Below are positions 37,022 to 44,910 of a stretch of DNA of 64,000 nt, piece by piece. The stretch spans positions 124,001 to 188,000 of the forward strand of contig JBDSQB010000016.1 of assembly GCA_039930045.1 (NCBI GenBank), read 5' to 3'. Both the position numbers and the translations under genes were made by a program. Positions within the stretch are counted from its first letter, which is position 1. Every line of letters starts with the position of its first letter. This DNA comes from Chthoniobacterales bacterium. Lineage in GTDB: Bacteria > Verrucomicrobiota > Verrucomicrobiia > Chthoniobacterales > DASVRZ01. The notes below the pieces were generated by a model, which was given only the letters and a program-made list of their open reading frames with translations, searched no databases and was not told where the DNA came from.

Positions 37022-37132
37022 CGGGAGTGCACGCGTCTCGCGTGTTCCCTTTTGCGTCTCGCGAAAGGGCTATTTCCGGAAGAACTTTGAGGCGAGACAC
37101 CTCAAAGAACACGCGAGACGCGTGCTCTCCCG
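37022..37132. repeat. 111-bp element with 23-bp terminal inverted repeats (second copy)
   Basis: Ends 37022-37044 and 37110-37132 are inverted repeats with one mismatch and match the ends of the element at 24329-24465. The inner hairpin CCCTTTTGCG-TCT-CGCGAAAGGG is the counterpart of CTTTTTGGCG-TCT-CGCCGAAAAG in the other copy, with changes on both arms. A second inner hairpin (CTTTGAGG/CCTCAAAG) surrounds CGAGACA. The right end is again followed by AAGCA. It starts 18 bp after the rmuC stop. Confidence 0.9.
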
Positions 37133-37228
37133 AAGCAGGAGGCCAAAGACGGCGAGGCTGTCACAACTTTTTCGGCAATGACTTGTTTAAGCCGATGGAG
37201 TAATGTCCGGCCCGACCCCCTTTTCTGC

Positions 37229-38932
37229 ATGACTTTGATCGAACCTCTTACGCGAGTTGCAGTGGAATCCAACTGCGGCGACCCCGAGGCCTGCCGTGTG
37301 GCATTACGTGAGGCGGCGACCCAGCAAAAATCCCTCGTGGCCACCGTTCTCGATGGCAAACTGGCCGATGAAACCCCATTTCTCCAAGGCGTCGCGGGCT
37401 GGCTCAAAATGCCGTGGTGGAGCGAAAATCTGGAAACGATTTCCGCTCCTTTGCGTGATCGGATTCCCGCCCGGCTCGCCTTGCGGCATCGCGTGGTGCC
37501 GGTGAAACACGAGGCCGACGGGTTGACTTTGGTCACATTTGACCCCTTTGATTTGCTGGCCCGCCAGACGGTGGCGCGGGCCGTGGAGGAGCCGGTGCAT
37601 TGGGCCATGGCGACGCGGACGCAGATTTTGCAGACGCTGCGCCAGGGTTACGGCATTGGAGCGGAGACGTTTGAGGAGATCATGGAGGGCCGCGATGTGG
37701 AGGACATGGCCCTGGACATGCGCGAGGAAACGCAGGTGCTGGACCTCGACGACAGCGAGGCCTCGGTGGTGAAATTTGTGAACCAAATCCTGCGCGAAGC
37801 CCTCGAGGAACGCGCCACGGACATTCACGTGGAGCCGCTCCAGGACGATCTCCAGATCCGCTATCGCATCGACGGCGTGCTCCACGAAATTCCCGTGCCG
37901 CCGAAGATCAAAGTGCTCCAGGCGTCGGTCATTTCGCGTCTGAAAATCATGGCGCATCTCGACATCGCGGAGCGCCGTCTGCCGCAGGATGGCCGCATTC
38001 CATTGGAACTCGAGGGCAAGCCGATCGATGTTCGTGTGGCCACGATTCCGTCGGTCTCGGGCGAGAGCGTGAGCCTGCGTTTGCTGGGGCAGGAGCAATT
38101 TGATTTTCGGAAACTGGGCCTGGACGAGGCGAGCGAGGCCAAGATTCGCGCGCTGCTGGCGATGCCAAATGGGATCATCCTCGTCACCGGACCGACCGGT
38201 TGCGGCAAATCGACTTCGCTTTACACTTTTCTCAGCAGCCTGAACACGAAGGAACGGCGCATCGTTACCATCGAGGACCCGGTCGAGCACAAGATTTCTG
38301 GCGTCATCCAGATCGCGGTGAAACCCGAGATCGACCTGACGTTTGCGCGCGGGTTGCGGGCGATTCTGCGCGGCGATCCGAACGTCATCATGGTCGGAGA
38401 AATGCGCGACGTGGAGACGACCGAGATCGCCATCCGGGGCGCGCTCACGGGTCACTTGGTCTTCAGCACGCTGCACACAAACGATGCCATCGGCGGCATC
38501 ACGCGTCTGATTGACATGGGAGTCGAGGCGTTTCTGGTCGCGGCCTCGGTGCGCTGCTTTATCGCGCAACGTCTGGTGCGTCGGCTCTGTCCGTTTTGCA
38601 AAAAACCTGCGACCCACTCCCATGCGTATCTGGCCCAGGTCGGATTTCCGATGGATCACGCGGACCATATTTTCTCGGCGAACGGTTGCGACCGCTGCCG
38701 GCACACTGGTTACGAGGGACGCACGGCGATTTTTGAAATTGCGATGGTCACCGAGCGGATGCAGGACTTGATCACGCAACGAAAATCGGCGGCGACGATG
38801 AAGAGTCTGGCGATCGAGGAAGGCATGGTGCCGTTGCGCCGGTTTGGCTGGGAAAAAGTGATCGACGGCACGACCACAGTCGAAGAAGTGTTGCGCGTGA
38901 CTACGGCGGATGTGGACGTTCTCGACGAATAG
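37229..38932 (+). CDS. GspE/PilB-type secretion/pilus assembly ATPase
   Basis: Assembly ATPase of type II secretion or type IV pili, about 567 residues. An N-terminal GspE_N/MshEN-like region (about 1-160) precedes the catalytic core. Motifs: DIHVEPLQDDLQIRYRIDG, Walker A GPTGCGKST, the Asp box TIEDPVE, Walker B as VIMVGEMRDVETTEIA, and the His box FSTLHTNDA. A C-terminal CPFC...CDRC four-cysteine zinc site is intact. ATG 37229 (MTLIEPL) is preferred over an upstream in-frame start. gspF follows by 5 bp; no pilin or secretin is adjacent. Confidence 0.93.
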   Translation: MTLIEPLTRVAVESNCGDPEACRVALREAATQQKSLVATVLDGKLADETPFLQGVAGWLKMPWWSENLETISAPLRDRIPARLALRHRVVPVKHEADGLTLVTFDPFDLLARQTVARAVEEPVHWAMATRTQILQTLRQGYGIGAETFEEIMEGRDVEDMALDMREETQVLDLDDSEASVVKFVNQILREALEERATDIHVEPLQDDLQIRYRIDGVLHEIPVPPKIKVLQASVISRLKIMAHLDIAERRLPQDGRIPLELEGKPIDVRVATIPSVSGESVSLRLLGQEQFDFRKLGLDEASEAKIRALLAMPNGIILVTGPTGCGKSTSLYTFLSSLNTKERRIVTIEDPVEHKISGVIQIAVKPEIDLTFARGLRAILRGDPNVIMVGEMRDVETTEIAIRGALTGHLVFSTLHTNDAIGGITRLIDMGVEAFLVAASVRCFIAQRLVRRLCPFCKKPATHSHAYLAQVGFPMDHADHIFSANGCDRCRHTGYEGRTAIFEIAMVTERMQDLITQRKSAATMKSLAIEEGMVPLRRFGWEKVIDGTTTVEEVLRVTTADVDVLDE

Positions 38933-38937
38933 CGCAT

Positions 38938-40185
38938 ATGCCGAAATTTGCGTATGAGGCAGTGAAGACGACAGGCGAGCGGATCGCGGGGGAGTTTGAA
39001 GTGGCGAGCAAGGCGGAGGCTTACAAGCGGCTGGACCGCGAAAAGTTGCAGCCGATTTCGTTGAAACAACTGGGCGCAGTCGAATCTAACTCCGATGGAA
39101 AAAAAACGGCTGGAGTTGCAGTTGAATCGAGCGGCCCGATCCGGTTGTCGCGCAAGCAGATCATTATTTTCACCGAGGAAATGGGCGATCTGCTCGAGGC
39201 CGGACTCCAGTTGGAACCAGCCCTGCGTATCATGGAAGAGCGCGAGGAAGCGTCGTCGATCAAGCGCGTGACGGCCTCGCTGCGGCAGCAGGTGCGCGAC
39301 GGCGTCAGCTTTTCCACGGCTCTGCGCAACTCGTCTGCAAGCTTTGGCGACTTGTATTGCAATCTGGTTTCCGCAGGAGAATTGAGCGGCGCGCTCCCGC
39401 AAATCCTTCGACGCCAGAGTCAGTATCTCATCGCGATGGACGAGCTCCAGTCGCGTGTGGTGCAGGCGCTGATTTATCCGGCGTTTATCTTTCTGGCGGG
39501 CATCGCGCTGCTCTTCGTATTCATGACGGTGCTCGTGCCGCAGCTCACGGTGTTGTTTAAGAAAACGGATCGCGGGCTGCCGCTGGTCACGAGCCTCTTG
39601 ATCGCGGTGAGCGATTTTTTTGTGCATTACTGGTGGGCGATGCTGATCGTGATGGCGGCCGGCATTTACGGGTTTCTGCACTACATCCAGCGCGATGAGG
39701 GCAAGCTATGGTGGCATCGCGCGCAGCTCCGCATGCCGCTCGTCGGTAACGTGCTGACCTCGCGATATTACACGCAGTTTTCCCAGACGATGGCCAATCT
39801 CCTCGGCAACGGCGTGCCGCTTCTGAGTGCGCTCAAACTCATGAACGCCGCCACGGGAAACGTCTTCCTGCGCGGCCTCATGACGCGCGTCGTGGACATC
39901 GTGGGCGAGGGCGGTTCGCTGACCCGCGCGATGAAGCGCGTGGGAGGATTTCCCCCGCTCTTCCTCGACATGGTGGCCGTCGGCGAGCAAACCGGCGACA
40001 TGGCGTCGTCCCTCGAAAAAGCGGGCAATCGCTACGACAAGGAGTTGACCAAAAAGATACAGCGCCTGACCGCGCTCATCCAGCCCGTGGTTATTTTTGT
40101 GATGGCGATCCTCGTCGGCGTGGTGGCTTACAGCATTATCACCGGCATCTTCCAAGCCATCTCGGGACTGCGCACCGGGGGCTAG
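38938..40185 (+). CDS. GspF/PilC-type inner membrane platform protein
   Basis: Platform protein of type II secretion/type IV pilus machines, 415 residues, the partner of the upstream ATPase. It has two repeated T2SF domains (about 70-190 and 275-400) and three membrane segments (about 170-195, 225-245 and 378-402). TEEMGDLLEAGLQLEPALRIM and YTQFSQTMANLLGNGVPLLSAL are the two domain starts. The N-terminal MPKFAYEAVKTTGERIAGE is typical. Gene order gspE-gspF matches minimal secretion clusters of this phylum. Confidence 0.94.
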   Translation: MPKFAYEAVKTTGERIAGEFEVASKAEAYKRLDREKLQPISLKQLGAVESNSDGKKTAGVAVESSGPIRLSRKQIIIFTEEMGDLLEAGLQLEPALRIMEEREEASSIKRVTASLRQQVRDGVSFSTALRNSSASFGDLYCNLVSAGELSGALPQILRRQSQYLIAMDELQSRVVQALIYPAFIFLAGIALLFVFMTVLVPQLTVLFKKTDRGLPLVTSLLIAVSDFFVHYWWAMLIVMAAGIYGFLHYIQRDEGKLWWHRAQLRMPLVGNVLTSRYYTQFSQTMANLLGNGVPLLSALKLMNAATGNVFLRGLMTRVVDIVGEGGSLTRAMKRVGGFPPLFLDMVAVGEQTGDMASSLEKAGNRYDKELTKKIQRLTALIQPVVIFVMAILVGVVAYSIITGIFQAISGLRTGG

Positions 40186-40229
40186 GTTTCAGATTGTCAA
40201 AAGCGCGTGGAAAGTAGTTACTAAGAACC

Positions 40230-41000
40230 GTGCGCGCCCACCTCCTTACCGTTCTGCTTCTCGCCGCCCCGACCTTGAGTTGGGCGCAATCCGATTTCCG
40301 GCTTTCCACCGCGAACATGCCGAAACTGGAGGACGCGCTCATCCCATTGCCGCCGCCGTTGGGCGACACGATGGTCCGCGAATCGCTCGATATGTCTCGC
40401 ACTCCCAAGCCGAAGCCCGAGGAGGTGCTCAAGCAGGCGGTGAATGCGTTGAAGACCCGGCAATTTGCCGAAGCGCTCCCGCAGTTGGAGTATCTGCAAG
40501 CTTTGCAGCCGACCAAAGGCGCGCAGGTGACCGACCCGGATTTGCTGATTCTGCGCGGCTGCATTTACGCCGAATCCGGCCACCAGGAACCGGCGGAAAA
40601 AATCTTCAAAAAAACCGTCCTCATCTCCCCGTCGCATCCGTGGGCGCGGCTGAACCTGGCCGAGTCGCAGCTTGCGCAAAAGAAATATGCCGACGCCGAA
40701 AACACCCTCTCGATCCTCGCCCTGTCGCGCCCCGAGAGCGAAGTCGTGCGCTTCAAATTAATCCTCGCGCTGGCTTTGCAGAAAAAATTTCCCTCTGCGG
40801 AACAGGAATTGCAATACCTCGAGGAGCATGCGAACACGCCCGCCTACTATTTTGCCAAAGCCGCCATCGCGTTCTCGCGCGGCGACGCGGTGCACGGGCA
40901 GGACTTGGTTGAACAGGCAAAAAGAAATTATGCTGAGGCGCAGACGGGATATTTCTACAATAGCCTCGTTGCCCAAAGCTGGCTCCCGAAGCAGCCGTGA
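40230..41000 (+). CDS. Secreted tetratricopeptide-repeat protein
   Basis: Exported protein of 256 residues with a signal peptide (about 1-19, ending LSWA) and GTG start at 40230. From about residue 65 it is helical with TPR-like units: EVLKQAVNALKTRQFAEALPQLEYLQ, GCIYAESGHQEPAEKIFKKTV, PWARLNLAESQLAQKKYADAENTL and EFPSAEQELQYLEEHANTPAYYFAKA-like text. TPR proteins act as assembly or scaffold factors; the position after gspEF makes a role in that machine possible but unproven. Confidence 0.82.
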   Translation: MRAHLLTVLLLAAPTLSWAQSDFRLSTANMPKLEDALIPLPPPLGDTMVRESLDMSRTPKPKPEEVLKQAVNALKTRQFAEALPQLEYLQALQPTKGAQVTDPDLLILRGCIYAESGHQEPAEKIFKKTVLISPSHPWARLNLAESQLAQKKYADAENTLSILALSRPESEVVRFKLILALALQKKFPSAEQELQYLEEHANTPAYYFAKAAIAFSRGDAVHGQDLVEQAKRNYAEAQTGYFYNSLVAQSWLPKQP

Positions 41001-41063
41001 TTCGAGTCGCACTCGTATCACGGATCGCGCGGGGAGCCATTCGGAGGTAACTTTATTGCCGCT

Positions 41064-41960
41064 ATGAAACTCTCGCTTTGCGATGGGGATTATCTGGTTT
41101 TGTCCGATCTGCACATCGGGCATCAGGCCTCCGCCGTGCAAAATGTGGACGTTCTCACGCCGCTCCTCGTGCCGGGGCGCACCCTGATTTTCAATGGCGA
41201 CACCTTCGAGATGCGCCGCGCGGTGGATCGCGAGAAAGCGGTGAAATTTGTGGCCGACTTGAAGTCGATTCTGCGCGACGCGGGCGTCAGTGCCGTCTTT
41301 ATCAACGGCAACCACGACCCGGTCATCAGTGAGGTCAACCACCTCGAATGCCACGAAACCGCAGTGCTCATCACCCATGGCGACGTGCTTTTCCACAACG
41401 TCGCGCCCTGGAGCCTGAACGAAAAACTTTACCGCCAGGCCCATGCAAAAGAGCTCGCGCTCCTCAGCGACGAGCAGAAAAACAGGCTCGACTTCCGGCT
41501 CGCCGCGCTCCGCCGGGCCACGACCAGCTACGACATCACGCATCCCGTGGCCAAGCCCGGACTCGCCGGTTCCGTCGTCCATTTCCTCGAAACGACGTGG
41601 CCGCCGTGGCGTCCGTTGTCCATTATCCAGAGTTGGATGGAAGTCCCCTCACGCGCAGAAAAATTTGCCAAAACCTATCGTCCCGAGATGCGGACCATTC
41701 TCATTGGCCACTCGCATTTCGCAGGAATCTGGGAGCGAAACGGGTTGCGCATCATCAACACCGGCGCGGCGATGACTGGATTTCGCCCGCGCGCCGTCCG
41801 CTTCGAGGACCATCGCATTTCCGTGGAAAGACTCGTCTGGTCCGGCGGCAAACTGCATCTGAGTTCCATTCTGGCCTCGTTTGACCTCGCGCAGCCGAAA
41901 ATCAATAGCCGACCTTCATCAAATACAACCCCGCGGCCGGAGCCGACAGGCTGGATTTAA
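41064..41960 (+). CDS. Calcineurin-like metallophosphoesterase (LpxH-like)
   Basis: Metallophosphoesterase of 298 residues. The metal-binding motifs are complete: SDLHIGH (D-x-H), FNGDTFE (G-D), INGNHDP (G-N-H-D), LITHGD and IGHSHFAG (G-H-x-H). This set fits the UDP-2,3-diacylglucosamine pyrophosphatase (LpxH) neighbourhood or a related phosphoesterase of the YkuE type; the length exceeds classical LpxH and a lipid A context is absent, so I leave the symbol blank. Its 3' end overlaps the convergent truA by 59 bp. Confidence 0.85.
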   Translation: MKLSLCDGDYLVLSDLHIGHQASAVQNVDVLTPLLVPGRTLIFNGDTFEMRRAVDREKAVKFVADLKSILRDAGVSAVFINGNHDPVISEVNHLECHETAVLITHGDVLFHNVAPWSLNEKLYRQAHAKELALLSDEQKNRLDFRLAALRRATTSYDITHPVAKPGLAGSVVHFLETTWPPWRPLSIIQSWMEVPSRAEKFAKTYRPEMRTILIGHSHFAGIWERNGLRIINTGAAMTGFRPRAVRFEDHRISVERLVWSGGKLHLSSILASFDLAQPKINSRPSSNTTPRPEPTGWI

Positions 41961-42648
41961 TCGAACTCGGATCGCGCAGAAAACGCTCCAACTCGACCAG
42001 GTCCGATTTCCCCTGGCCGACGCGCACGATGTTCGCCGCGAGCATCCGCACCATCTTGTAGAGAAAGCCTTCGCCGAAGAAATCCAGCGTGATCAGCGGC
42101 CCCGCCCGGCGTAGGGAAATCTTCCAGATCTCGCGGACTGTCGAGGTTTCCTTCCAGCCTCGGTTCGCGCAGAACGCCCGAAAATCGTGGCGGCCCACCA
42201 GCATCGCGGCGGCGGCGCGCATGAGGTCGAGGTCGAGGTGCTTCGGCACGTGCCAGGCGCGTTTAAGTTCTAATGGATTCATCCAGTCGGCGTTAAAAAT
42301 CCGGTAGCGATACGACTTCGATTTCGCGGAGAAACGCGCGTGCCATTCTGCTGGTTTCGGCCGCACTTCGCGCACCCGTATTTCCCACGGCAGATGCGCG
42401 TTCAGGGCCAGCGCCCATTGCTCCAGCGGCACGCTGTGAAACGGCAGATCGAGGTGCGCCGACTGCGCCAGTGCGTGAACCCCCGCGTCCGTGCGCCCCG
42501 CGCCATGCACCGCCGTTTTCTGCCCGACGATCTTCGCCGCTGCGCGCTCCAGATGATCCTGAATGGCGTTGCCCGAACGCTGCGACTGCCAGCCGTCAAA
42601 CGGCGTGCCGTCGTAGGCGACCAGGATTTGCACACGTTGAAGTTCCAT
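41902..42648 (-). CDS. truA: tRNA pseudouridine(38-40) synthase
   Basis: Converts U38-U40 of tRNA anticodon arms to pseudouridine, 248 residues. The catalytic Asp is in GAGRTDAGVHA; YDGTPFDGWQ at the N terminus, NAHLPWEIRV, FSAKSKSYRYRIFN and FGEGFLYKMVRML are the conserved blocks. Start ATG 42648 gives the full family length. It overlaps the metallophosphoesterase 3' end by 59 bp, an unusually long convergent overlap. The 118-bp gap upstream to the regulator gene holds nothing I can name. Confidence 0.95.
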   Translation of the reverse strand: MELQRVQILVAYDGTPFDGWQSQRSGNAIQDHLERAAAKIVGQKTAVHGAGRTDAGVHALAQSAHLDLPFHSVPLEQWALALNAHLPWEIRVREVRPKPAEWHARFSAKSKSYRYRIFNADWMNPLELKRAWHVPKHLDLDLMRAAAAMLVGRHDFRAFCANRGWKETSTVREIWKISLRRAGPLITLDFFGEGFLYKMVRMLAANIVRVGQGKSDLVELERFLRDPSSIKSSLSAPAAGLYLMKVGY

Positions 42649-42766
42649 CAGCCGGGGATCTTGCCGCTAAAAAAGGAAATTGCCACCGAGAACGCAGAGA
42701 ATGTTGCTAAGCCGATGCCCACGCTTTGCGCAGCGGTCGAAAGCTTGAATGTCCGAAAACGCGTCC

Positions 42767-44380
42767 TTACAAAGTCGTCGGCTTCTTTAGTTCCCACTTG
42801 TTGATGCGCGAGAGAAGTGTCGTAGGTTTGATCCCAAGAAGCTCTGCGGCGCCCTCGGGGCCTTTGATCCTCCAGTTCGTCTTGGTCAGGATGCACAGGA
42901 GGTTGTCGCGCTCGCGGATTTGGAGTTCCGCCTCCGTGAAGAACCCGGGTTCCTCCACTCCGCCGGTGACCGCATCGAAACGTGAATCCACTGTTGGCGA
43001 AGCAGGCGCTGGGGTCTGGAGCGGCAGGTCGAAGTCCAGACTGCCACCGCGAGCCAAAATAGCGGCGCGCTCGATGACGTTCCGCAACTCGCGCACGTTG
43101 CCGGGCCAGTCATAGCTTTGGAGCTTTACCACTCCTGCCCGGGTGAGCCGGGGCTTCGCGCATTTCAAATCCTTCGATGAGAGTTCGACGAAATGCTGTG
43201 CGAGGAGTGGAACGTCGTCTTTTCTCTCCCGCAGGGGAATCACTTGGATCGGAAAAACGTGCAGCCGGTAGTAAAGGTCTTCGCGAAAACGACCGGCGGC
43301 TACACTCTGTTTTAAATCTCGATTGGTGGCGGCGACAATGCGGACATTGGCGGTGCGAGTGCGATCTTCGCCGACGCGCTCGTAGCGTTTCTCCTGGAGG
43401 ACGCGCAGAAGTTTGCTCTGCATCTCCAAAGGCACTTCGCCAATCTCATCGAGAAAGAGCGTGCCGCCCTCGGCCGTTTCAAAACGACCCGCGCGGTCCT
43501 TGATTGCGCCGGTGAATGAGCCGCGGACGTGTCCGAAAAATTCGCTCTCGAATAGCTCTTTCGGAATGGAGGCGCAGTTCACCCTGACCAAGGGCTTGTC
43601 GCTGCGCGCACTGCGCCGGTGGATTTCGCGCGCGACCAGCTCTTTGCCCGTGCCGGTTTCGCCCTGAATCAGCACGGAGGCGTCCGTGGGCGCGACGAGA
43701 TCGATCTGACTGACGAGCTGGCGCAACGCGTTGCTTTGACCAATCAGATCGCCGAACGCCCGGGCTTCGCTCACCTCTTCCTGCAAGTAGGCATTGTGCA
43801 GTTCCAGTTGTGCTTTAAGCCGCTGGATTTCTTCAAAGGCACGGGCATTAGCGATCGCAGCGCCGAGGTAGTTACCAAACATCTCGCCGTAAGGAAGCGA
43901 CTCCGGCAGCAGATCGTGACGCAAGAATCCAGCTATCACTCCCATGACCTCGTCCTTGAATGCAATCGGAACAACGGCGAACGCTTCGATTCTCTCCCGC
44001 TTAAGCCACGCCGGATCGGCCGATTGTTTCCAATCCGAGTCGGACTTGCGGCGTGCGGTTCGTTGCCCAGTCGCGGCAACTTTACCAAAAATACCTGTCC
44101 CGACCGGGATGGGATTCACCGGTTCGCTGAGTCCCGGAGGAGTGCTGCCTGCGGCCACGGCCAGGTGCAGGCAAGCATCGGCCTTATCGATGATCCAGAT
44201 TTGGGTGAAGGCCACGTCAGGACGAGCTACGGCTCTGGTGGCGAATTTATGCAGTAGCTTTTCGAGCGACAACTCGTTCGCAGCGTCGAGGAGCATCTGC
44301 ACCGCATAGTTGGGATCAAAGCGACTATCGCTCATCGGTTCCATGCAACGAGGGCAGCAACTGGCGGACAATTTGTCCAC
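42767..44380 (-). CDS. Sigma-54-dependent transcriptional activator with GAF domain
   Basis: Enhancer-binding protein of up to 537 residues. An N-terminal GAF sensor domain (about 35-190) is followed by the sigma-54 AAA+ domain (about 215-440) with GETGTGKE (Walker A), the sigma-54 contact loop GSFTGA (a variant of GAFTGA), GTLFLDEIGEVP (Walker B), LRVLQEKRYERVG and ATNRDLK. The C terminus has a Fis-type HTH (EGAAELLGIKPTTLLSRINKW). Start uncertain (44380, 44344 or 44335). It is divergent from a sigma-54-type promoter, so it probably activates the efflux operon in response to a small molecule bound by the GAF domain. Confidence 0.92.
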   Translation of the reverse strand: MDKLSASCCPRCMEPMSDSRFDPNYAVQMLLDAANELSLEKLLHKFATRAVARPDVAFTQIWIIDKADACLHLAVAAGSTPPGLSEPVNPIPVGTGIFGKVAATGQRTARRKSDSDWKQSADPAWLKRERIEAFAVVPIAFKDEVMGVIAGFLRHDLLPESLPYGEMFGNYLGAAIANARAFEEIQRLKAQLELHNAYLQEEVSEARAFGDLIGQSNALRQLVSQIDLVAPTDASVLIQGETGTGKELVAREIHRRSARSDKPLVRVNCASIPKELFESEFFGHVRGSFTGAIKDRAGRFETAEGGTLFLDEIGEVPLEMQSKLLRVLQEKRYERVGEDRTRTANVRIVAATNRDLKQSVAAGRFREDLYYRLHVFPIQVIPLRERKDDVPLLAQHFVELSSKDLKCAKPRLTRAGVVKLQSYDWPGNVRELRNVIERAAILARGGSLDFDLPLQTPAPASPTVDSRFDAVTGGVEEPGFFTEAELQIRERDNLLCILTKTNWRIKGPEGAAELLGIKPTTLLSRINKWELKKPTTL

Positions 44381-44396
44381 CCCAAAATGGTTCGAT

Positions 44397-44422
44397 GGTT
44401 CGTCTGTTCGATTTTCCGAACC
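44397..44422. promoter_or_regulatory. Candidate upstream activating sequence
   Basis: GGTTCG-N14-CGAACC inverted repeat between the activator gene and the sigma-54-type promoter, about 95 bp upstream of the promoter elements; further TTCGA half-site-like copies lie near it. Distance suits an enhancer for the adjacent activator. Inferred from symmetry only. Confidence 0.5.
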
Positions 44423-44490
44423 GGGGTTCGAAGAAGCGCTAAATACTTAAGTGACTGGAGGATAGGTGTTTACGATGAGCCAACCTCGAT

Positions 44491-44506
44491 TGGCACGGCG
44501 AATGCA
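44491..44506 (+). promoter_or_regulatory. Sigma-54 (-24/-12) promoter of the RND efflux operon
   Basis: TGGCACGGCGAATGCA has the GG (44492-44493) and GC (44504-44505) dinucleotides separated by exactly 10 bases and the TGGCACG block of the sigma-54 consensus. Transcription would start near 44517, about 10 bases before the first ATG (44527). The divergent gene encodes a sigma-54 activator. Confidence 0.8.
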
Positions 44507-44526
44507 AAAGACGTAGGCCATTAGAA

Positions 44527-44910
44527 ATGTCAGTCGAAAACATGAACCCGACTCACAACAACTTATATTTAAAATTCGTCAGCGAGGTTTTGCAGGCCAA
44601 AGGAATTGTTCTGGTCGCGTTCTGGGCACCTTGGAGCAAACCCTGCCAAGTCATGGATCCAATACTGCTGGAAGTCGCACAGACTTGTGCCGGCAAAATC
44701 GAGGTCGTGAAGGTGAATGCCGACGACAACCCAGATCTAAGCCTGTGGCTCGGAGTGCAACACATTCCGACTTTGCTCCATTTCGAGGCAGGGAGCTTGC
44801 GTGATCGCCTGGTCGGCACAGCCAGCAAGGAAGCGATCCTAAACCTTCTGTCGGTCGACAGCGAAGCCGGGCATAGAAGCGCCACTCCAAGCGAAGGAGA
44901 AACTATATGA
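44527..44910 (+). CDS. Thioredoxin-like protein with single active-site Cys
   Basis: Thioredoxin-fold protein of 127 residues. The active-site segment reads FWAPWSKPC (W36-S-K-P-C40) where thioredoxin has WCGPC, so the first, nucleophilic Cys is Ser and ordinary dithiol exchange is unlikely. The rest of the fold is intact, including VKVNADDNPDLSLWLGVQHIPTLLHF with the cis-Pro. It could act as a chaperone-like or peroxide-sensing subunit. It is the first gene after the sigma-54-type promoter, and its stop overlaps the TolC-like start (ATGA). Confidence 0.85.
   Translation: MSVENMNPTHNNLYLKFVSEVLQAKGIVLVAFWAPWSKPCQVMDPILLEVAQTCAGKIEVVKVNADDNPDLSLWLGVQHIPTLLHFEAGSLRDRLVGTASKEAILNLLSVDSEAGHRSATPSEGETI

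Noticed and set aside
37304-38779. 491-codon antisense frame in the gspE-like gene
   Set aside because: Explained by the third-position GC bias of the secretion ATPase gene; no recognisable domain.
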